Source of the DNA: Posidonia oceanica
Taxonomy: Eukaryota; Streptophyta; Magnoliopsida; Alismatales; Posidoniaceae
Length of the DNA: 64,000 nt
NCBI GenBank assembly: GCA_037176725.1
Contig: JAZBRS010000077.1
Span: 1,984,001-2,048,000 of the forward strand
Direction: 5' to 3'
The notes under the pieces are model-generated. The model saw nothing but the letters and a program-made list of their open reading frames with translations, was not told the origin of the DNA and did not search any database. Below, piece by piece: positions 33,345 to 44,170 of the stretch. Numbering within the stretch: position 1 is the stretch's first letter; each line of letters begins with the position of its first letter. The position numbers and the translations under genes were made by a program.

Positions 33345-33745
33345 CATAGGATGATTTCTTCTCATCATTACCTCATCCCCTCTTTGCCGGCCGATAAGTC
33401 CGATATCTTATCAACCAATCATTCTCATCATTACCTCATCCCCTCTTTCTCATCATTACCTCATCCTCCTCTTTATCTCATCATTACCTCATCCCCCTCT
33501 TTCTCATCATTACCTCATCCCCCTCTTTATCTCATCATTACCTCACCCCCTCTTTATCTTATCATTACCTCACCCCCTCTTTAGCAATAGCTCTCATCAT
33601 TACCTCATCCCCCTCTTCTCATCATGATCTCACCTCCTCTTTAGCAGTAACTCTCATCATGATCTCACCCCCTCTTTAGCAATAGGTCTCATCATGATCT
33701 CATCCCCCTCCTTAGCAGTAATTCTCATCATGATCTCGTCCCCTC
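33345..33745 (+). repeat. CTCATCATTACCTCATCCCCCTCTTT minisatellite
   Basis: Pyrimidine-rich units of about 25-40 bases share TCTCATCATTACCTCA or TCTCATCATGATCTCA followed by CCCCCTCTTT. The two unit versions occupy the left and right halves of the array. Confidence 0.85.
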
Positions 33746-33746
33746 T

Positions 33747-34692
33747 TATCAACAATCAAGCACTCTCAGGCTGATATCCTAAACTATCAACAATCAAGCA
33801 CTCTCAGGCTGATATCCTAAACTATCAACAATCAAGCGCTCTCAGGCTGATAACCTAAACTATCATCTGGGCCGATCCATGGTTGGCCCACAATTGTGTT
33901 ATACGGCTGACATCCAGTAACTGTCCCTTGCAATTGCGGTTTCCAGTTGATAGGTCTGTAAACTATCCGCCAGTTGATAGGTCTGTAAACTATCCACCAG
34001 TTGATAGGACTGTAAACTATCGTTAGGCTGATATCCTAAACTATCACCAGCAATTGCATTATATGGCTGATATCCAGTAACTATCCCTCATCATTGCGCG
34101 TTCCAGTTGATAGGCCTGTAAACTATCCACCAGTTGATAGGACTGTAAACTATCGTTCCAGTTGATAGGACTGTAAACTATCGCTAGGCTGATATCCTAA
34201 ACTATCACACGCAATCATGTTATACGGCTGACACCCAGTAACTGTCCCTCGCAATGCCGTTTCCAGTTGATAGGACTGTAAACTATCCGCCAGTTGATAG
34301 GTCTGTAAACTATCCGCCAGTTGATAGGTCTGTAAACTATCGCTCCAGTTGATAGGACTGTAAACTATCCGGCATTTGCGTTATACGGCTAATACCCAGT
34401 AACTATCACTCATGGTTTGTGGCTTCCAGTTGATAGGTCTGTAAACTATCCACCAGTTGATAGGTCTGTAAACTATCCGCCAGTTGATAGGTCTGTAAAC
34501 TATCTGCCAGTTGATAGGACTGTAAACTATCCCACACAACCATGTTATACGGCTGATATCCAGTAACTATCACTCACAACTGCTCTAGGCTGATAACCTA
34601 AACTATCACTCCAGGCTGATAACCTAAACTATCGCTCTAGGCTGATAACCTAAACTATCACTCCCGGTTGATAGGACCGTAAACTATCCGGA
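33747..34692 (+). repeat. Composite hairpin-forming minisatellite (CCAGTTGATAGGTCTGTAAA..)
   Basis: Three ~38-base units (33747-33862) are followed by many ~26-base units of the form CAGTTGATAGGNCTGTAAAC+TATCC, interleaved with GGCTGATATCCAGTAACTATC and GGCTGATAACCTAAACTATC versions. Every version has GATA/GATAG and TATC/CTATC halves about 10 bases apart, so each can form a small stem-loop. Such arrays in Ogre/Tat 3' UTRs have been described as sources of satellite DNA. Confidence 0.9.
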
Positions 34693-35195
34693 CGATAAGC
34701 CCGTCACCTTATCACCCTTTTTGGCGTGACCTTGCCCCAGGAAGGCAAAGTCATGCACCTCCTTTTTTTGCGGTAGGAGAGTTGGCCTCTCTCCCCTCGC
34801 ACCCCTCATTTCTCTTTTGCTAGCTTGCTCCCCGGGCAGGGACGAGCTGCACCCTGTTTTCCCTTGCTTTGTCGCGCAAGTCTGGCTTTCCTGCCAGATC
34901 CTTGTGCCACATCGCGTCCATTTGGCATTTTCTCTTGCATCATCTCTGCATCTTCTCAGCTAGCATTGCATACTACTTTAGTATCATTGACCTCACTTGC
35001 ACAGCATCAGCATTTCCTTCTAATTGGCTAACTTTTGTACTAACTCTTGCATTGCATTTGCATTAGCACGCATTGCACACCTAGCATTCATCCATCTGCA
35101 CCCTGCATTTTGCATTGCGGCAACGGGCTACGATCTTCGGTGCATCCGCCGAATAAGTAGCTCACGCCCATAGCAAATCGCTACTCCCGCCGGTC

Positions 35196-35280
35196 AGATG
35201 GGGTGTCTTGTCAACCCTAAGCAGCGGCCTCGCTCCGCTTGACCTTGCTCAGGGAGGGGCATCTGTTGACACCCCATCTT
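35196..35280 (+). promoter_or_regulatory. Polypurine tract enclosed by an inverted repeat of the LTR start
   Basis: The PPT AGGGAGGGGCATC (35252-35264) directly precedes the 3' LTR. Upstream, AGATGGGGTGTC (35196-35207) plus AAC (35213-35215) is complementary to GTTGACACCCCATCT of the LTR start (35266-35280), giving a 15-bp stem with a 5-base bulge (TTGTC). The PPT would sit in the loop. Confidence 0.8.
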
Positions 35281-38200
35281 GGCAGGCTTGGACCACTTGG
35301 AGCCCTCCTAGTGATTGCTGGACTCAAACCCAAAACAAACCAAACCCTAACCCTCCTCTTTACCCTTCAAAACCAAGCAAACTTGACCTAAGCCTTTACC
35401 CCTCTTCCCAAGCTCAAAACCCAACCAAAATCCATAGGAAAACCCACCAACACCCACTTAGCAAACCTACCCAAGAACTTAGAAACTTTCAAACCTAGAC
35501 CATTCCCAAAAACCCTAGAAAACCTAGGTAAAACTATCCTTTTTCTACACCTTAAAACCCCTCCAAAACCTTCTTAGAATCAAACCAAAACTTCAGAACC
35601 AACACCTCAAAGTGTAAACTGCCCACTCACCAATTTTCATCCCATTCCAAGACCTTTAAGACCTCCATTCACCCAAATTATCCTTTTCTCTCTCCGGGAT
35701 TATCAGTTTCTCTCTCCTCTCTCTCTCCTGATTATCATCTCTCTTTTCATCCCCTCCTTACCCTTTCTCTGGTCCGACTGTGGGCCCCCTTTGTGCTTCT
35801 ATCCTTCCTTTATCTTATTCCCATTTTTACTTTATTTTTAACACTTTCCCTAATTTTCAAAAAAATCCTTTTCCTTCAACTCATCTCTTTTCCCTTTATT
35901 CTTCCTTTTTCCCTTCTCTTCTTCTTTCTCTTTTCCCCTTTCTTTCTCTTGCAAAAATCCATAAAAACCCCTAAAAATCTGTAAAACCCCAAAACATAAG
36001 AGAAACAAATCAGAACCCTAAGAAAAACAATTAAAAAGCATTAAACAAGCAATTAAAAACCTAAACTTAACTAAATCAAGCTAAAAGGAAAACCAAGCTT
36101 GTAAGCTAAAAAATGCAAAACAAATCAAAAGAAAACACTGAAAAATCAAGAAAGAAAACTAAAATGAAATCAGAACCCACCAAGAGTAAAAACCCCATCA
36201 GAAGAATTAAAGAAAAAACCCTAAAAAGAAGAATCAAAAAACAAACATTAAAACAAGTAATTAAAGAAGCAAAAGACTTAACCTAACAAACCTAAGAAAA
36301 AAAAAAAACAAATTAAAAAGCTTAATTAAAAGGAAAAGAAAAACACATTAAGAAAGACTTAAAAACGCCCCATCAAACCAGAAAAATCTAACTAAAAACT
36401 TCAAGAAAAATCAACAAATAAAAATCAAAGCATAATTTAAAAGACTTAAGAAAGGAAAAAACCCTAAGAAGACTAAAACTTAAAAACCTGAAAACAACCC
36501 TGATTAATACGAAAATAAATCCTAAAAAATCCTAATCAATATCCTAAGTGTCCAACAAGGGAAACACAATTTTTAAAAACAATTTTAAAAAGGTTTAACA
36601 AACATTTAATCAAGTGAAAACTAATTAAAAGCAAAACCAAAACCCTAAAACCCTAATCAAGCCCAAAACACATTAATCAACCCAAAATGGCCATTAAAAA
36701 ATTTAATTAAAACCCTAATTCACATCACAACCTTTCTAGTATTTTTATTTATTTTTAGTTCCTTTTTACTAATTTTATTTCCCCATTTCTACCCTCTCTT
36801 CTTTCTTACTTCTCTTTTTCTTTCTTTCCTTTCCTTACTGGGTCCAATCCAGCCCGTTTTTCTTTTTTCTTTTATTTCTTTTTCCTTCGGCCCACAGTCC
36901 GGCCTCCTTCTTCCTTCTTCTTCCCCACCTTCTGCATTTTTCCTCAGTTCTCTCCCGCGAGCGGCCAGCTACAGGGCTCCCTCTCCTTTTTAATTTTCAA
37001 GCTCTCCCTCTCCATCAGATCACCTACAGAGCTCACCGCTCCTCTCTTCTCTCAGCACCATTTCCGGGAGGCATTGAATGCCAGTCGCCTCGCCGACGCC
37101 CGTCGTTTCTGCTGCAGTGCCGCCGGTGGAATTCAAACCACCAGCTCGCGCCCAGCAGTCCCCTCCTCCTGATAAAAGCCAGCCCTTCAATCCTCCTTCA
37201 TCGCCTTTTCGCCACCTGAGAGAGAGAGCTGAGAAATCCAGAGAATTCTCCCGCAAACTTCCCACTTCTTCACCCTCTGAATTCAGTAGAACCTCCCCTT
37301 CTTTCTCCCCCGAAACAAACCCGTTCTAGCCTCGAATTCCCTTCCATTTTCATCCCCCAAATTCACCTAGCACACCAGCATTCCTCCTCCACCATCCCAT
37401 TGCCTTTCCACTGCACGAAACACCTTCAAATCACCCTGAACACCAACCAGAACCCAACACAACTCCCCTTAGCAATTCCCTCCACTCCAGCCCACAACCT
37501 TCTCCCAAAATCCACCCAGAGACTCGCCTGAACTTCACCTTCCAGAAGCACCTTACCTTCAGCCCCATCCTCCACCACAGACCGAGAAATCCACAACAAA
37601 CACTTGCCTTCTCCACTGACCAGAAGATCGTCCGAACTCCAAATCTTCTCCACACACTCCAGAAATCCCATCCAGCAATCCAGAATCACTCCTCGAACCT
37701 CCAGCAACCTCCCGGAGGGTCCCATCCAACCGGACGAGCAGCAACAGCCACCCTCCATCTCCGGTTCCTTTCTGAGAACCCAAAAGCGCCGGATCTTCTG
37801 TCGAGCTGCAGAACCTCCGTCCGATCACCCAGGGAGCTCCGGAAGGTCACCCTGAGGAAGTCCCAGCCACCGCGAGCCGCTGGAGATCGCCGCTGCAACC
37901 AGACGAGCGTCGCCGGCCAGCTCCGACACTGCTGAGGTCGGGAGGACGCACTAGACGCGAAGACAGGTATTTCTTCACCTCCTCCGCTCTCTCTCCTTCA
38001 TCTGCTGCTTTTCCACCGTCCAGAAGCAAGTCTCCGGCCTTCCTGCTCCGATCGCGACTCGCCAGACAGAGCTTCTTCTCCGGTGCCGGCCTCCGCTTTT
38101 CCCGATGCTCCAGCCAACGGAACGTCGCCCCGACGGTCCCCAGAGCTCCGCACGGACGTCAGCTCCAGCTCCCGCCGATCAGCACCTCCACAAGCCCCCT

Positions 38201-40802
38201 GTGCCGGCGGTGCTCAGGTCCAGTAGCTTACTGCTACAGTACCTACCATCGCCGGCAAGTCACTGTTCCTTTATTTTTCCAATTATAAAGTTTCTGTGTG
38301 AATATTGCATGTCTACCTTAAGTTATTTCATTTTTGCATTCTGGTCCTTATGCCTTTTAATCTGCTTAGTTTTTAATTTAAAACCATGCAAGATTGCTTT
38401 TATTATTCCAGCTTTTCCGTATTTACATCCCAGTCCTTTTACTGTGCATTCCAGTTATAATTTTTAATGTTTTAGCCCCTCTGTTTTTAATTTTTGCATC
38501 CAGGTCCTGCAATAGTTTATTTAATTTAAATGCATGAACTTTGTCTTATTATATTGCATTCTGAGCCCCTGCTTTTTCTCATTTTTGCATTTTCATCCTC
38601 TGCACTGTAGGAACTTAGGTTTTATTTTGATTTTTGCATACTGCATTGCATATTTTACCTCCTGATTTTTCATTTTTGCATGTAGGTCCATTTTAAATGG
38701 ACAGTAACTGTTTTCCATGCATTTTGGCTTATTGCATTGCATTTTTAACCCTGTTTTTCCCAAAAATTGCACATCAGTCCTGTCTTCTGATTTCAGAGCA
38801 TGTTTACCATATAAAATTGCATATTTGACCCCTGCATGATTCAAAAATTACACATAGGTCCTTGCATCCTTTAAAAATCATGTAAAAAGACTGTTTTGCC
38901 CCTAAAGTTGCATCTTAGCTCCTATGCTTACAAAATTGCATGTAGACCCTCCACTTGCATTCCCAGACTTCCCAGAACCCTGTTTTCTGGAAAATTTGCA
39001 CTTTAGACCCTAGTTTTTACCAAAATTACCCTCTGATTTCCATTTGTTTTCAAAACTTCTTCCAATGCATGCCCTCTTTTCAAAATAGCTTTCTGAGCCC
39101 AATCTTTTGCAAAATATCCCTCTGCCCTCTCCTGCTTTCAAAACTCTCTCCTGTGGGCCCCATCCTTTTTTGAAAATTTGCATTTAGCCCCCTTCTCTTT
39201 TCAAAAATGGCATTTGAACCTCTGTTTTTCTAAAAATTCCCCTCTTGTCTTTTCTTGCCTCTTGCATGCATCCTACATTCATTTAGCTTTGCATTTTAGC
39301 ATCTCTTTGCACACACTAAGCACCTTTAGCTCCCCTTCACTTGGGAGGACCTTTTGCACACCCCTAGGACCTCCTGAACACCTAGATCTGTTCTTCTCCT
39401 TTGTTCTGGCCTTCCTGCCTTGAAGCTGCGATATCTTCCGATCCGGTCGTTGGATCTTCTCAAGTAAGCTGCCCAGGCGACCGCAGCGAAGCGCTCTTCA
39501 GCATGGACCAAGCAGATCTTAGATCAGGCTCCCGGATTTCCAGGTATGTCCTCCTGAACTCCTGCATTGCATTCATTTGCATGCCATTTGCATAGTTTTC
39601 CTCGTTTTCGATTTCTGTCTCTTTGAGCATGTAGAATAGGACCTCCTCTTCTTGTCTATCAACTCAGATCCCTGTTTTGCATACTCTTGGGCGTTTTGTG
39701 TTGAGTTTTCCCTGGATTCACCACTTAATGTGACTTTCTTCCCCCTTTTCCATGATCCGATCGCATCATGAGCTTTGGGCAGCATGCGAGACACACCGTG
39801 GAACGGTTTAGAGGGAAATGGTCGCGAAAGAGGTGGTAATCCCCCTGTTTGCTCACTCTCCCCTTTGTAGGTCTTCATACCTACTCTATGTGGCCCCGAA
39901 CAGCACCTGTTCTCACACACGCGTTTTTCTGTTTCCCCTTTTACTGCTCCTAATCCTTTCCTTGCATTTGCATTCGTACGGCTTTTTCCGAGGTTTTCTC
40001 TCCCTACTTTTGGCACCGTTTTGCGTGCCCGCTCTCGTATTTTGCACCGATTTGCATGCCGCTTTGCTTTCTCGCCCGTTTTGAGTGCCGACCTTGTCTT
40101 TTTGCACCATTTTGCGTGCTTACTTGTTTTTCGCCTCGTTTTGCGTGTTTTACGCCGTTTTCTCTTGCATGTCGATCGCATTGCATGGTTTTGCCGTTGT
40201 TTTGCTTTTTTCGCTTGCATTTGCATATAGGGCTGTGATGCTTACTGCCTGGAGTTCTCACGAGCCAGGTTTCGCCCGGTTCGGAACACGGACAGCGTAG
40301 CTGAGCATTTAGACAGCACGTTTACTTCCTTGCCCTGCATCTCTCCACCTAGAGCACACCTTGAGCATTCATTTAGGCATTCATAGGCACATAGGCATTC
40401 AATCCTGCATTTCCCTGCGTATGCGAGCGTAAGCCTAGAAAGACCGATTCTCGGGCGTGTCGGGGGTGCCTAACACCTTCCCCGCACGTAACAGGAGTCC
40501 TTGCCCTGTCTTTTGGCCCGCAATGACCATACTGCCCTTATCCTAGGCTAGAGTCATCTCGTTTGCATGTATTTGCATTTGTTTCCTTTGCATTGCTTTG
40601 CTTTGCATTTCTTGCTTGGTTTTGCGTGTTAATTCACGCATTTTCCCCGGTTTTCCTTGTCTCCCGTTAATAGACATGGTGGTGACTCTGATTTGTCTTA
40701 TCTTTCTCTTTTCTCCTCGATTTTAAGTGTTTTCGAGTCGAGCCTCTTCCTCGGATCCAATCGCCGCTAATAGCGAGCCTGATTCTGATCGGGATCGCTA
40801 CA
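35265..40802 (+). mobile_element. 3' LTR of the Ogre-type element (5538 bp)
   Basis: It matches 14301-19836 along its whole length with scattered substitutions and a few small indels. It starts TGTTGACACCCC, ends GATCGCTACA, and is followed by the duplication cttac. Internal zones correspond: motif zone 38295-38960, tandem repeats 39985-40215, hairpin block from 40461. Confidence 0.95.
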
Positions 40803-40807
40803 CTTAC
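40803..40807. repeat. Target site duplication of the Ogre element, right copy (CTTAC)
   Basis: Identical to 14296-14300. Joining the flanks restores an intron with acceptor TTTGCGCAG ending at 40828. Confidence 0.95.
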
Positions 40808-40828
40808 GCATCTCCCTTGTTTGCGCAG

Positions 40829-41859
40829 ATGGATGCTTCAGAGGGGATGACTGAGGCATTCAGGACTCAGCAGCAGCAGCACTCCTTGAGAGTTGCGGAG
40901 TTAGTGTGGGAGAGGGACGAGCTATTGTCCCAGATGGACGAGCTTCGAGCACGTGTGAGTCTCGTTTCCTCTTTTCAGTTGTTTGTGTCTGTTTCTGCTT
41001 GTTTAACTGTTGTCTTTGCTTTGATATAGGCCAAGGGTTCCTTGACAAGTGCAGAGCCTGCCCCTGCTACCACCACAGGTCCAGCTGCTTCTCGTGCTGA
41101 GGGCATACTTGCTGAGGAGGTTCGGGCTCGCGATTCAGAGGTACTACTGCACTTTTCTTGCTTTAAGTACTTGTAAATGGCTATCCTCTAACTCATATAG
41201 TTCCATTGTGCAGATTCAGGTGATGATGGATTTGATCCACACACCTCCAGCCACCAGTCCCACTCAGAGCCAGCTAGATGATGCCTTGTGGCATGCCGAG
41301 GAGCTACAGGGGCGTCCCAGTCAGGTGGAGCGGAAGCGTGATAGCCGCATCCAAGAGTTGGAGGCCCGTGTGGCTGCATCTAACGTAGCCATGGCTAGGG
41401 TTCAGTTTGAGGCTTCCTCCATGAGAAGGGTACTTCTGTTCTACTTTGATACTTTAGTTGTAGCTAGTTTTTCTACCTTTCTTGCTGATAAACTGCTTTG
41501 ACTCTATGGTTTGCTATTTCTTGTTGCAGTTGAGTGACTTTCAGGCACAGCAGCTGCGGGACATGGAGGCGCGACTGATGCAAGTGGAGATGGTAGTCAC
41601 TACGGTTCTTCTCGATTCTGATATAGTTGGTCTGATGCTGGCCCCAGTTGCTACAGCTCCTGCAAGGTCAGGGCATTCTAGGGCTCTGACAGCTAAGCAG
41701 ATTTCGAGGCCACGCTCTTCTCCTCATCTTGAGATGGTTCGCTCTATACTAAGGGCGTCTTGGGAGAGGACCCAGAGTGGGGCGGCGCCTTCAGTTGCAC
41801 AGCCTACACCGAGGCCTCTAGATGGTGGACGTGAGGGTAGCGGCGAGTCTGGTCACTGA
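40829..41859 (+). pseudogene. PMD gene exons 6-9 (open, coiled-coil-rich C-terminal part)
   Basis: Exons 40829-40954, 41030-41140, 41214-41429 and 41530-41859 are all multiples of three, phase 0 and free of stops, ending TGA 41857-41859. They encode 42, 37, 72 and 109 residues. Heptad-like, charged stretches occur (QQQQHSLRVAELVWERDELL, KRDSRIQELEARVAASNVAM, QAQQLRDMEARLMQVEM), suggesting a coiled coil. The last exon ends in a Ser/Pro/Arg-rich tail. These exons are physically separated from the PMD core by the 26.5-kb insertion. Short coding exons with 73-100 nt introns fit plant gene structure. Confidence 0.75.
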
Positions 41860-43291
41860 GCTTGTACCTTTCTTTTGTTTTTGTTAGAGTCTGTACTTTT
41901 CTTTCGCCAGAGTCTGTACTTGTAAAGATGTGAATACTCATATGAAATGTTTTCTGCTTTGTTTTCCTGCACATGCTTACTTTTCTTGTTAGTAATCACG
42001 AAGCATACCTTCCTTGGCGAAAGATTTGGTTAAGTTGATTAATTAATCAAAGAGAAGATATGTTAAATGAAAAGGTTTACGCTAAGTTAATTAATTAACA
42101 AGAAGACATAAATGTTAATGCAAAGAAAGCATGCCTATTTTAAAATGGGTGGAGGGAATTAATTTCTGGCCTCAGCTAAAGAGATTGAAATCAGAGCCCA
42201 GTAGACGCTGATTGTGAGTCATCCGTGGATGCTCTAAAGATCATTATGTGAGTAATGCCCTTGCTAAGAGAACGCACCCAAGCCATGAGACATGCTTGAG
42301 TAGGATGCTAACTCTAAATCCTGGTGAGTTGATGGTTGCATCATTGGCCAGATTAATTCCAGTCTTCCTACTTACTAAGTTCTCACTTGTAGGTAGGTTG
42401 GATGTCTTGGTTTTTTTGGTTTTTTTGTCTTTTTCTAGGTTTTGTAATTTTTTTGGTGTTTTGAGTTATGTGATTTTTTTTGGATTTTGGGTTATATGAT
42501 TTTTATGATTTTGGGGTTGTATGTTTTTTTTTTTTTTGGGTTATGTGATTTTTTTGGATTTTAGGGTTATGTGATTTTTTTTGGATTTTAGGGCCGTATG
42601 ATTTTTTTTTTTGGATTTTTAATTTTTCTAATGGGGAAAGATGAGTGGGCCCTACATTCGTGGACGTGTCCCTTGGGCCATGCCTGTACCTTAGAGACAT
42701 TGGTCTACACACCAGTCCTTACTTGGGTTGCTTTTCCCTAGGCCCTTTCAGTCCTTGACCACCTGGGGTTGCTTACTCCTTGCCTATTAGTGGGAATAGG
42801 ATAGGGGAGGTTTCATGATATAGTGAACTCTCAGTTTCAGCTTAGGCCTTGACTCCTGCTTGCCTTTCTTTGGTCCTTAATGCGTCTTTCTAGGGTTTAT
42901 ACTTTTAGATGCATAGACAGCTTTTGCCATGCTTTTTTCCACTCTTTGGACAGCTCTTTGCTGACCTCTTTTAGTTGGACAATTTCTTTTACTATCTCTT
43001 TTCATTTGTTCCTCACTTGGACAGCTTCTTTGCTGCCTTCTTTCCTCACTGTTTGGGCGGTTTTTGCCGCTGTCTTTTCTGGACGCTTTCTAGGTTACTT
43101 GACAAGCAGTTTGTACTCTAAGCCTCTACTTCGAGCCTACCTTTCCCTTACCTCCCCGTGCGGTGTGTATGTGGAGACAGGTCAAGTTATGGGTCCCCCC
43201 AGGTGTTCCTCTTCCTATTGGCTTTGGGAGTCTCTCCCCTTTCTAGCTTGGTGTTAGGCCCTAGGTCTTTTCAATGATATAAGCATGCTGA
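41860..43291. other. L1 spacer between the PMD gene 3' end and the integrase stop
   Basis: The PMD-proximal part is AT-rich. 42400-42615 contains repeats of the type GGTTATGTGATTTTTTTTGG. From 42640 on, the sequence is more complex but no ORF is credible. On the minus strand this is where L1's sense transcript would leave pol. Confidence 0.6.
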
Positions 43292-44030
43292 TCAAGGGTA
43301 GTACCTTTTTAGGTGCATTGCATTCCAAGGGTCAGAAAGATCTATCCTGTTCTGGGACAATCGATAGGCATTCCCTGGATATGCAGCAACCACTATGTAG
43401 GGCCCTTCCCAGTTTGGCTTCAACTGTCCCTTAAGGTGGGGCTTATTGTAAGGCAACACTTCTTTAAGCACTAGATCACCAATTTTAAATTTGCGTTCAA
43501 TTACTTTCTTTTGGTAAGTCTTGGTTAACCTTTGTTGGTAGACACGCGTATGCTGGGCGACTGCCAGCCGTTTCTCATCAAGGAGTTCCAAATGAAGGAG
43601 TAAAGCTTGCCTCTTTTCTTCGGCAGATATTCTCCTATCAAACTTAATTCTTAATGAGAGGATTAGGATCTCGTATGGGACCACTGCTTCCATATCAAAG
43701 GCTAAAGCATAGGGGGTTTGCCCTGTTGCCGTCCTTATGGTGGTGCGGTATGCCCATAACGCATTAACAAGCTTATCTGACCAATCCGATCCCTTAGCGT
43801 CTTCTAGCTTTTTTTAATGATTTTGATTAAGGTCTTATTAGTAGCTTCTGCTTGGCCGTTCCCTTATGGGTAATACGGGGAAGAGTGGTGTAGAGTGATA
43901 CCGAATTTTTGGCATAACCGCTTGAACTCTCCTGGGATGAAGATCGGTCCGTTGTCTGCTACTAAGGCTTTAGGCACCCCAAACCTTGCGATGATATTTC
44001 TCTGTCCAACTGTTATCGAAGCCTTTGCAG
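43292..44030 (-). pseudogene. L1 integrase, C-terminal part (front half and RT/RNase H missing)
   Basis: The frame ending at 43292 encodes an integrase C-terminus: KIGDLVLKEVLPYNKPHLKG, then WEGPYIVVAAYPGNAYRL with a GPY motif. Upstream pieces in other frames contain FGVPKALVADNGPIF, which supplies the second catalytic Asp, and HHSSPYYP. The catalytic Glu region (about 43800-43870) is damaged by frameshifts. The HHCC finger and first Asp are absent because the fragment joins protease sequence at about 44010-44030. The protein would insert DNA into the host genome; this copy cannot. Confidence 0.8.
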
Positions 44031-44170
44031 AAGATCTTTTCCTTGGTGATTTCTTCTTCTCCGACATCCAGGTAGTCGAATGTGTTTAAAGAGCATGCAC
44101 TGCGACTAGCCCCTGTGTCTATAAGTATGCCAGGGAGGAGGTAACCGTTGACTTCTACAGTGATCACTAA
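43970..44170 (-). pseudogene. L1 aspartic protease, N-terminal part
   Basis: The frame encodes TVEVNGYLLPGILIDTGASR, with the canonical D-T-G-A active-site motif, then CSLNTFDYLDVGEEEITKEK. It then runs out of homology where integrase sequence begins. The DTGA motif differs from the DNGS motif of the Ogre-type element and layer 0. A large internal deletion (rest of protease, RT, RNase H and integrase front) is the simplest explanation. Confidence 0.75.

Larger units (their letters stand above)
32688..35251 (+). other. Repeat-rich 3' untranslated region of the Ogre-type element
   Basis: Apart from the tandem arrays listed separately, this region is non-coding. It holds a T-rich stretch (34740-35160) with several GCATTGCA-like words and, next to the PPT, an inverted copy of the LTR start. 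Confidence 0.75.
14301..40802 (+). mobile_element. Complete 26.5-kb Ogre-type (Tat lineage) LTR retrotransposon
   Basis: Order: 5' LTR 14301-19836, PBS 19838-19855, leader, gag (from 21166), pol with protease, RT, RNase H, second RNase H and integrase to 29960, a DUF7745-like ORF 31485-32687, a 3' UTR rich in tandem repeats, PPT (about 35252-35264), 3' LTR 35265-40802. A CTTAC duplication flanks it. Very long LTRs, a tRNA-Arg-type PBS (TGGCGACTCTGCTGGGGA), dual RNase H and 3' UTR minisatellites are reported traits of Ogre/Tat elements. LTRs are close to identical (5536 and 5538 bp; about a dozen differences noticed in the first kilobase), suggesting a fairly recent insertion. Coding capacity is broken by a gag frameshift and five stops, so this copy is non-autonomous. 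Confidence 0.95.
10280..41859 (+). pseudogene. Nine-exon plant mobile domain (PMD, MAIN-like) gene carried antisense in L1, split by the Ogre insertion
   Basis: Proposed exons: 10280-10563, 12484-12706, 12803-13456, 13533-13700, 13771-14238, 40829-40954, 41030-41140, 41214-41429, 41530-41859. All introns are GT-AG. Intron 1 is 1920 nt and phase 2 (AG+G); the rest are phase 0 and 70-100 nt. Spliced length is 2580 nt, exactly 860 codons ending in TGA, which strongly supports the model. The PMD core is in exons 3-5: GEMMITLEDVVRLVGLRVDG, LLLDVERISTYSWGSVVLVY, a WARRWSDM block, and near the end RVL-stop-QFCLQQVVPV. Exons 6-9 are fully open and rich in coiled-coil-like sequence. Premature stops lie at 10412, 10472, 12602, 12875, 12878, 13777, 13888 and 13906. 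PMD relatives (MAIN/MAIL1 of Arabidopsis) act in silencing and genome integrity; the function of this copy is unknown. The Ogre element occupies intron 5. Confidence 0.82.

Noticed and set aside
33747..34692. CRISPR-like regularly spaced repeats
   Set aside because: Units are adjacent rather than separated by unique spacers, the sequence is plant retrotransposon 3' UTR, and no cas genes exist here.
42880..43257. A 125-codon plus-strand hydrophobic frame
   Set aside because: It has no family signature, lies in T-rich L1 spacer and is not conserved in any other part of the window.
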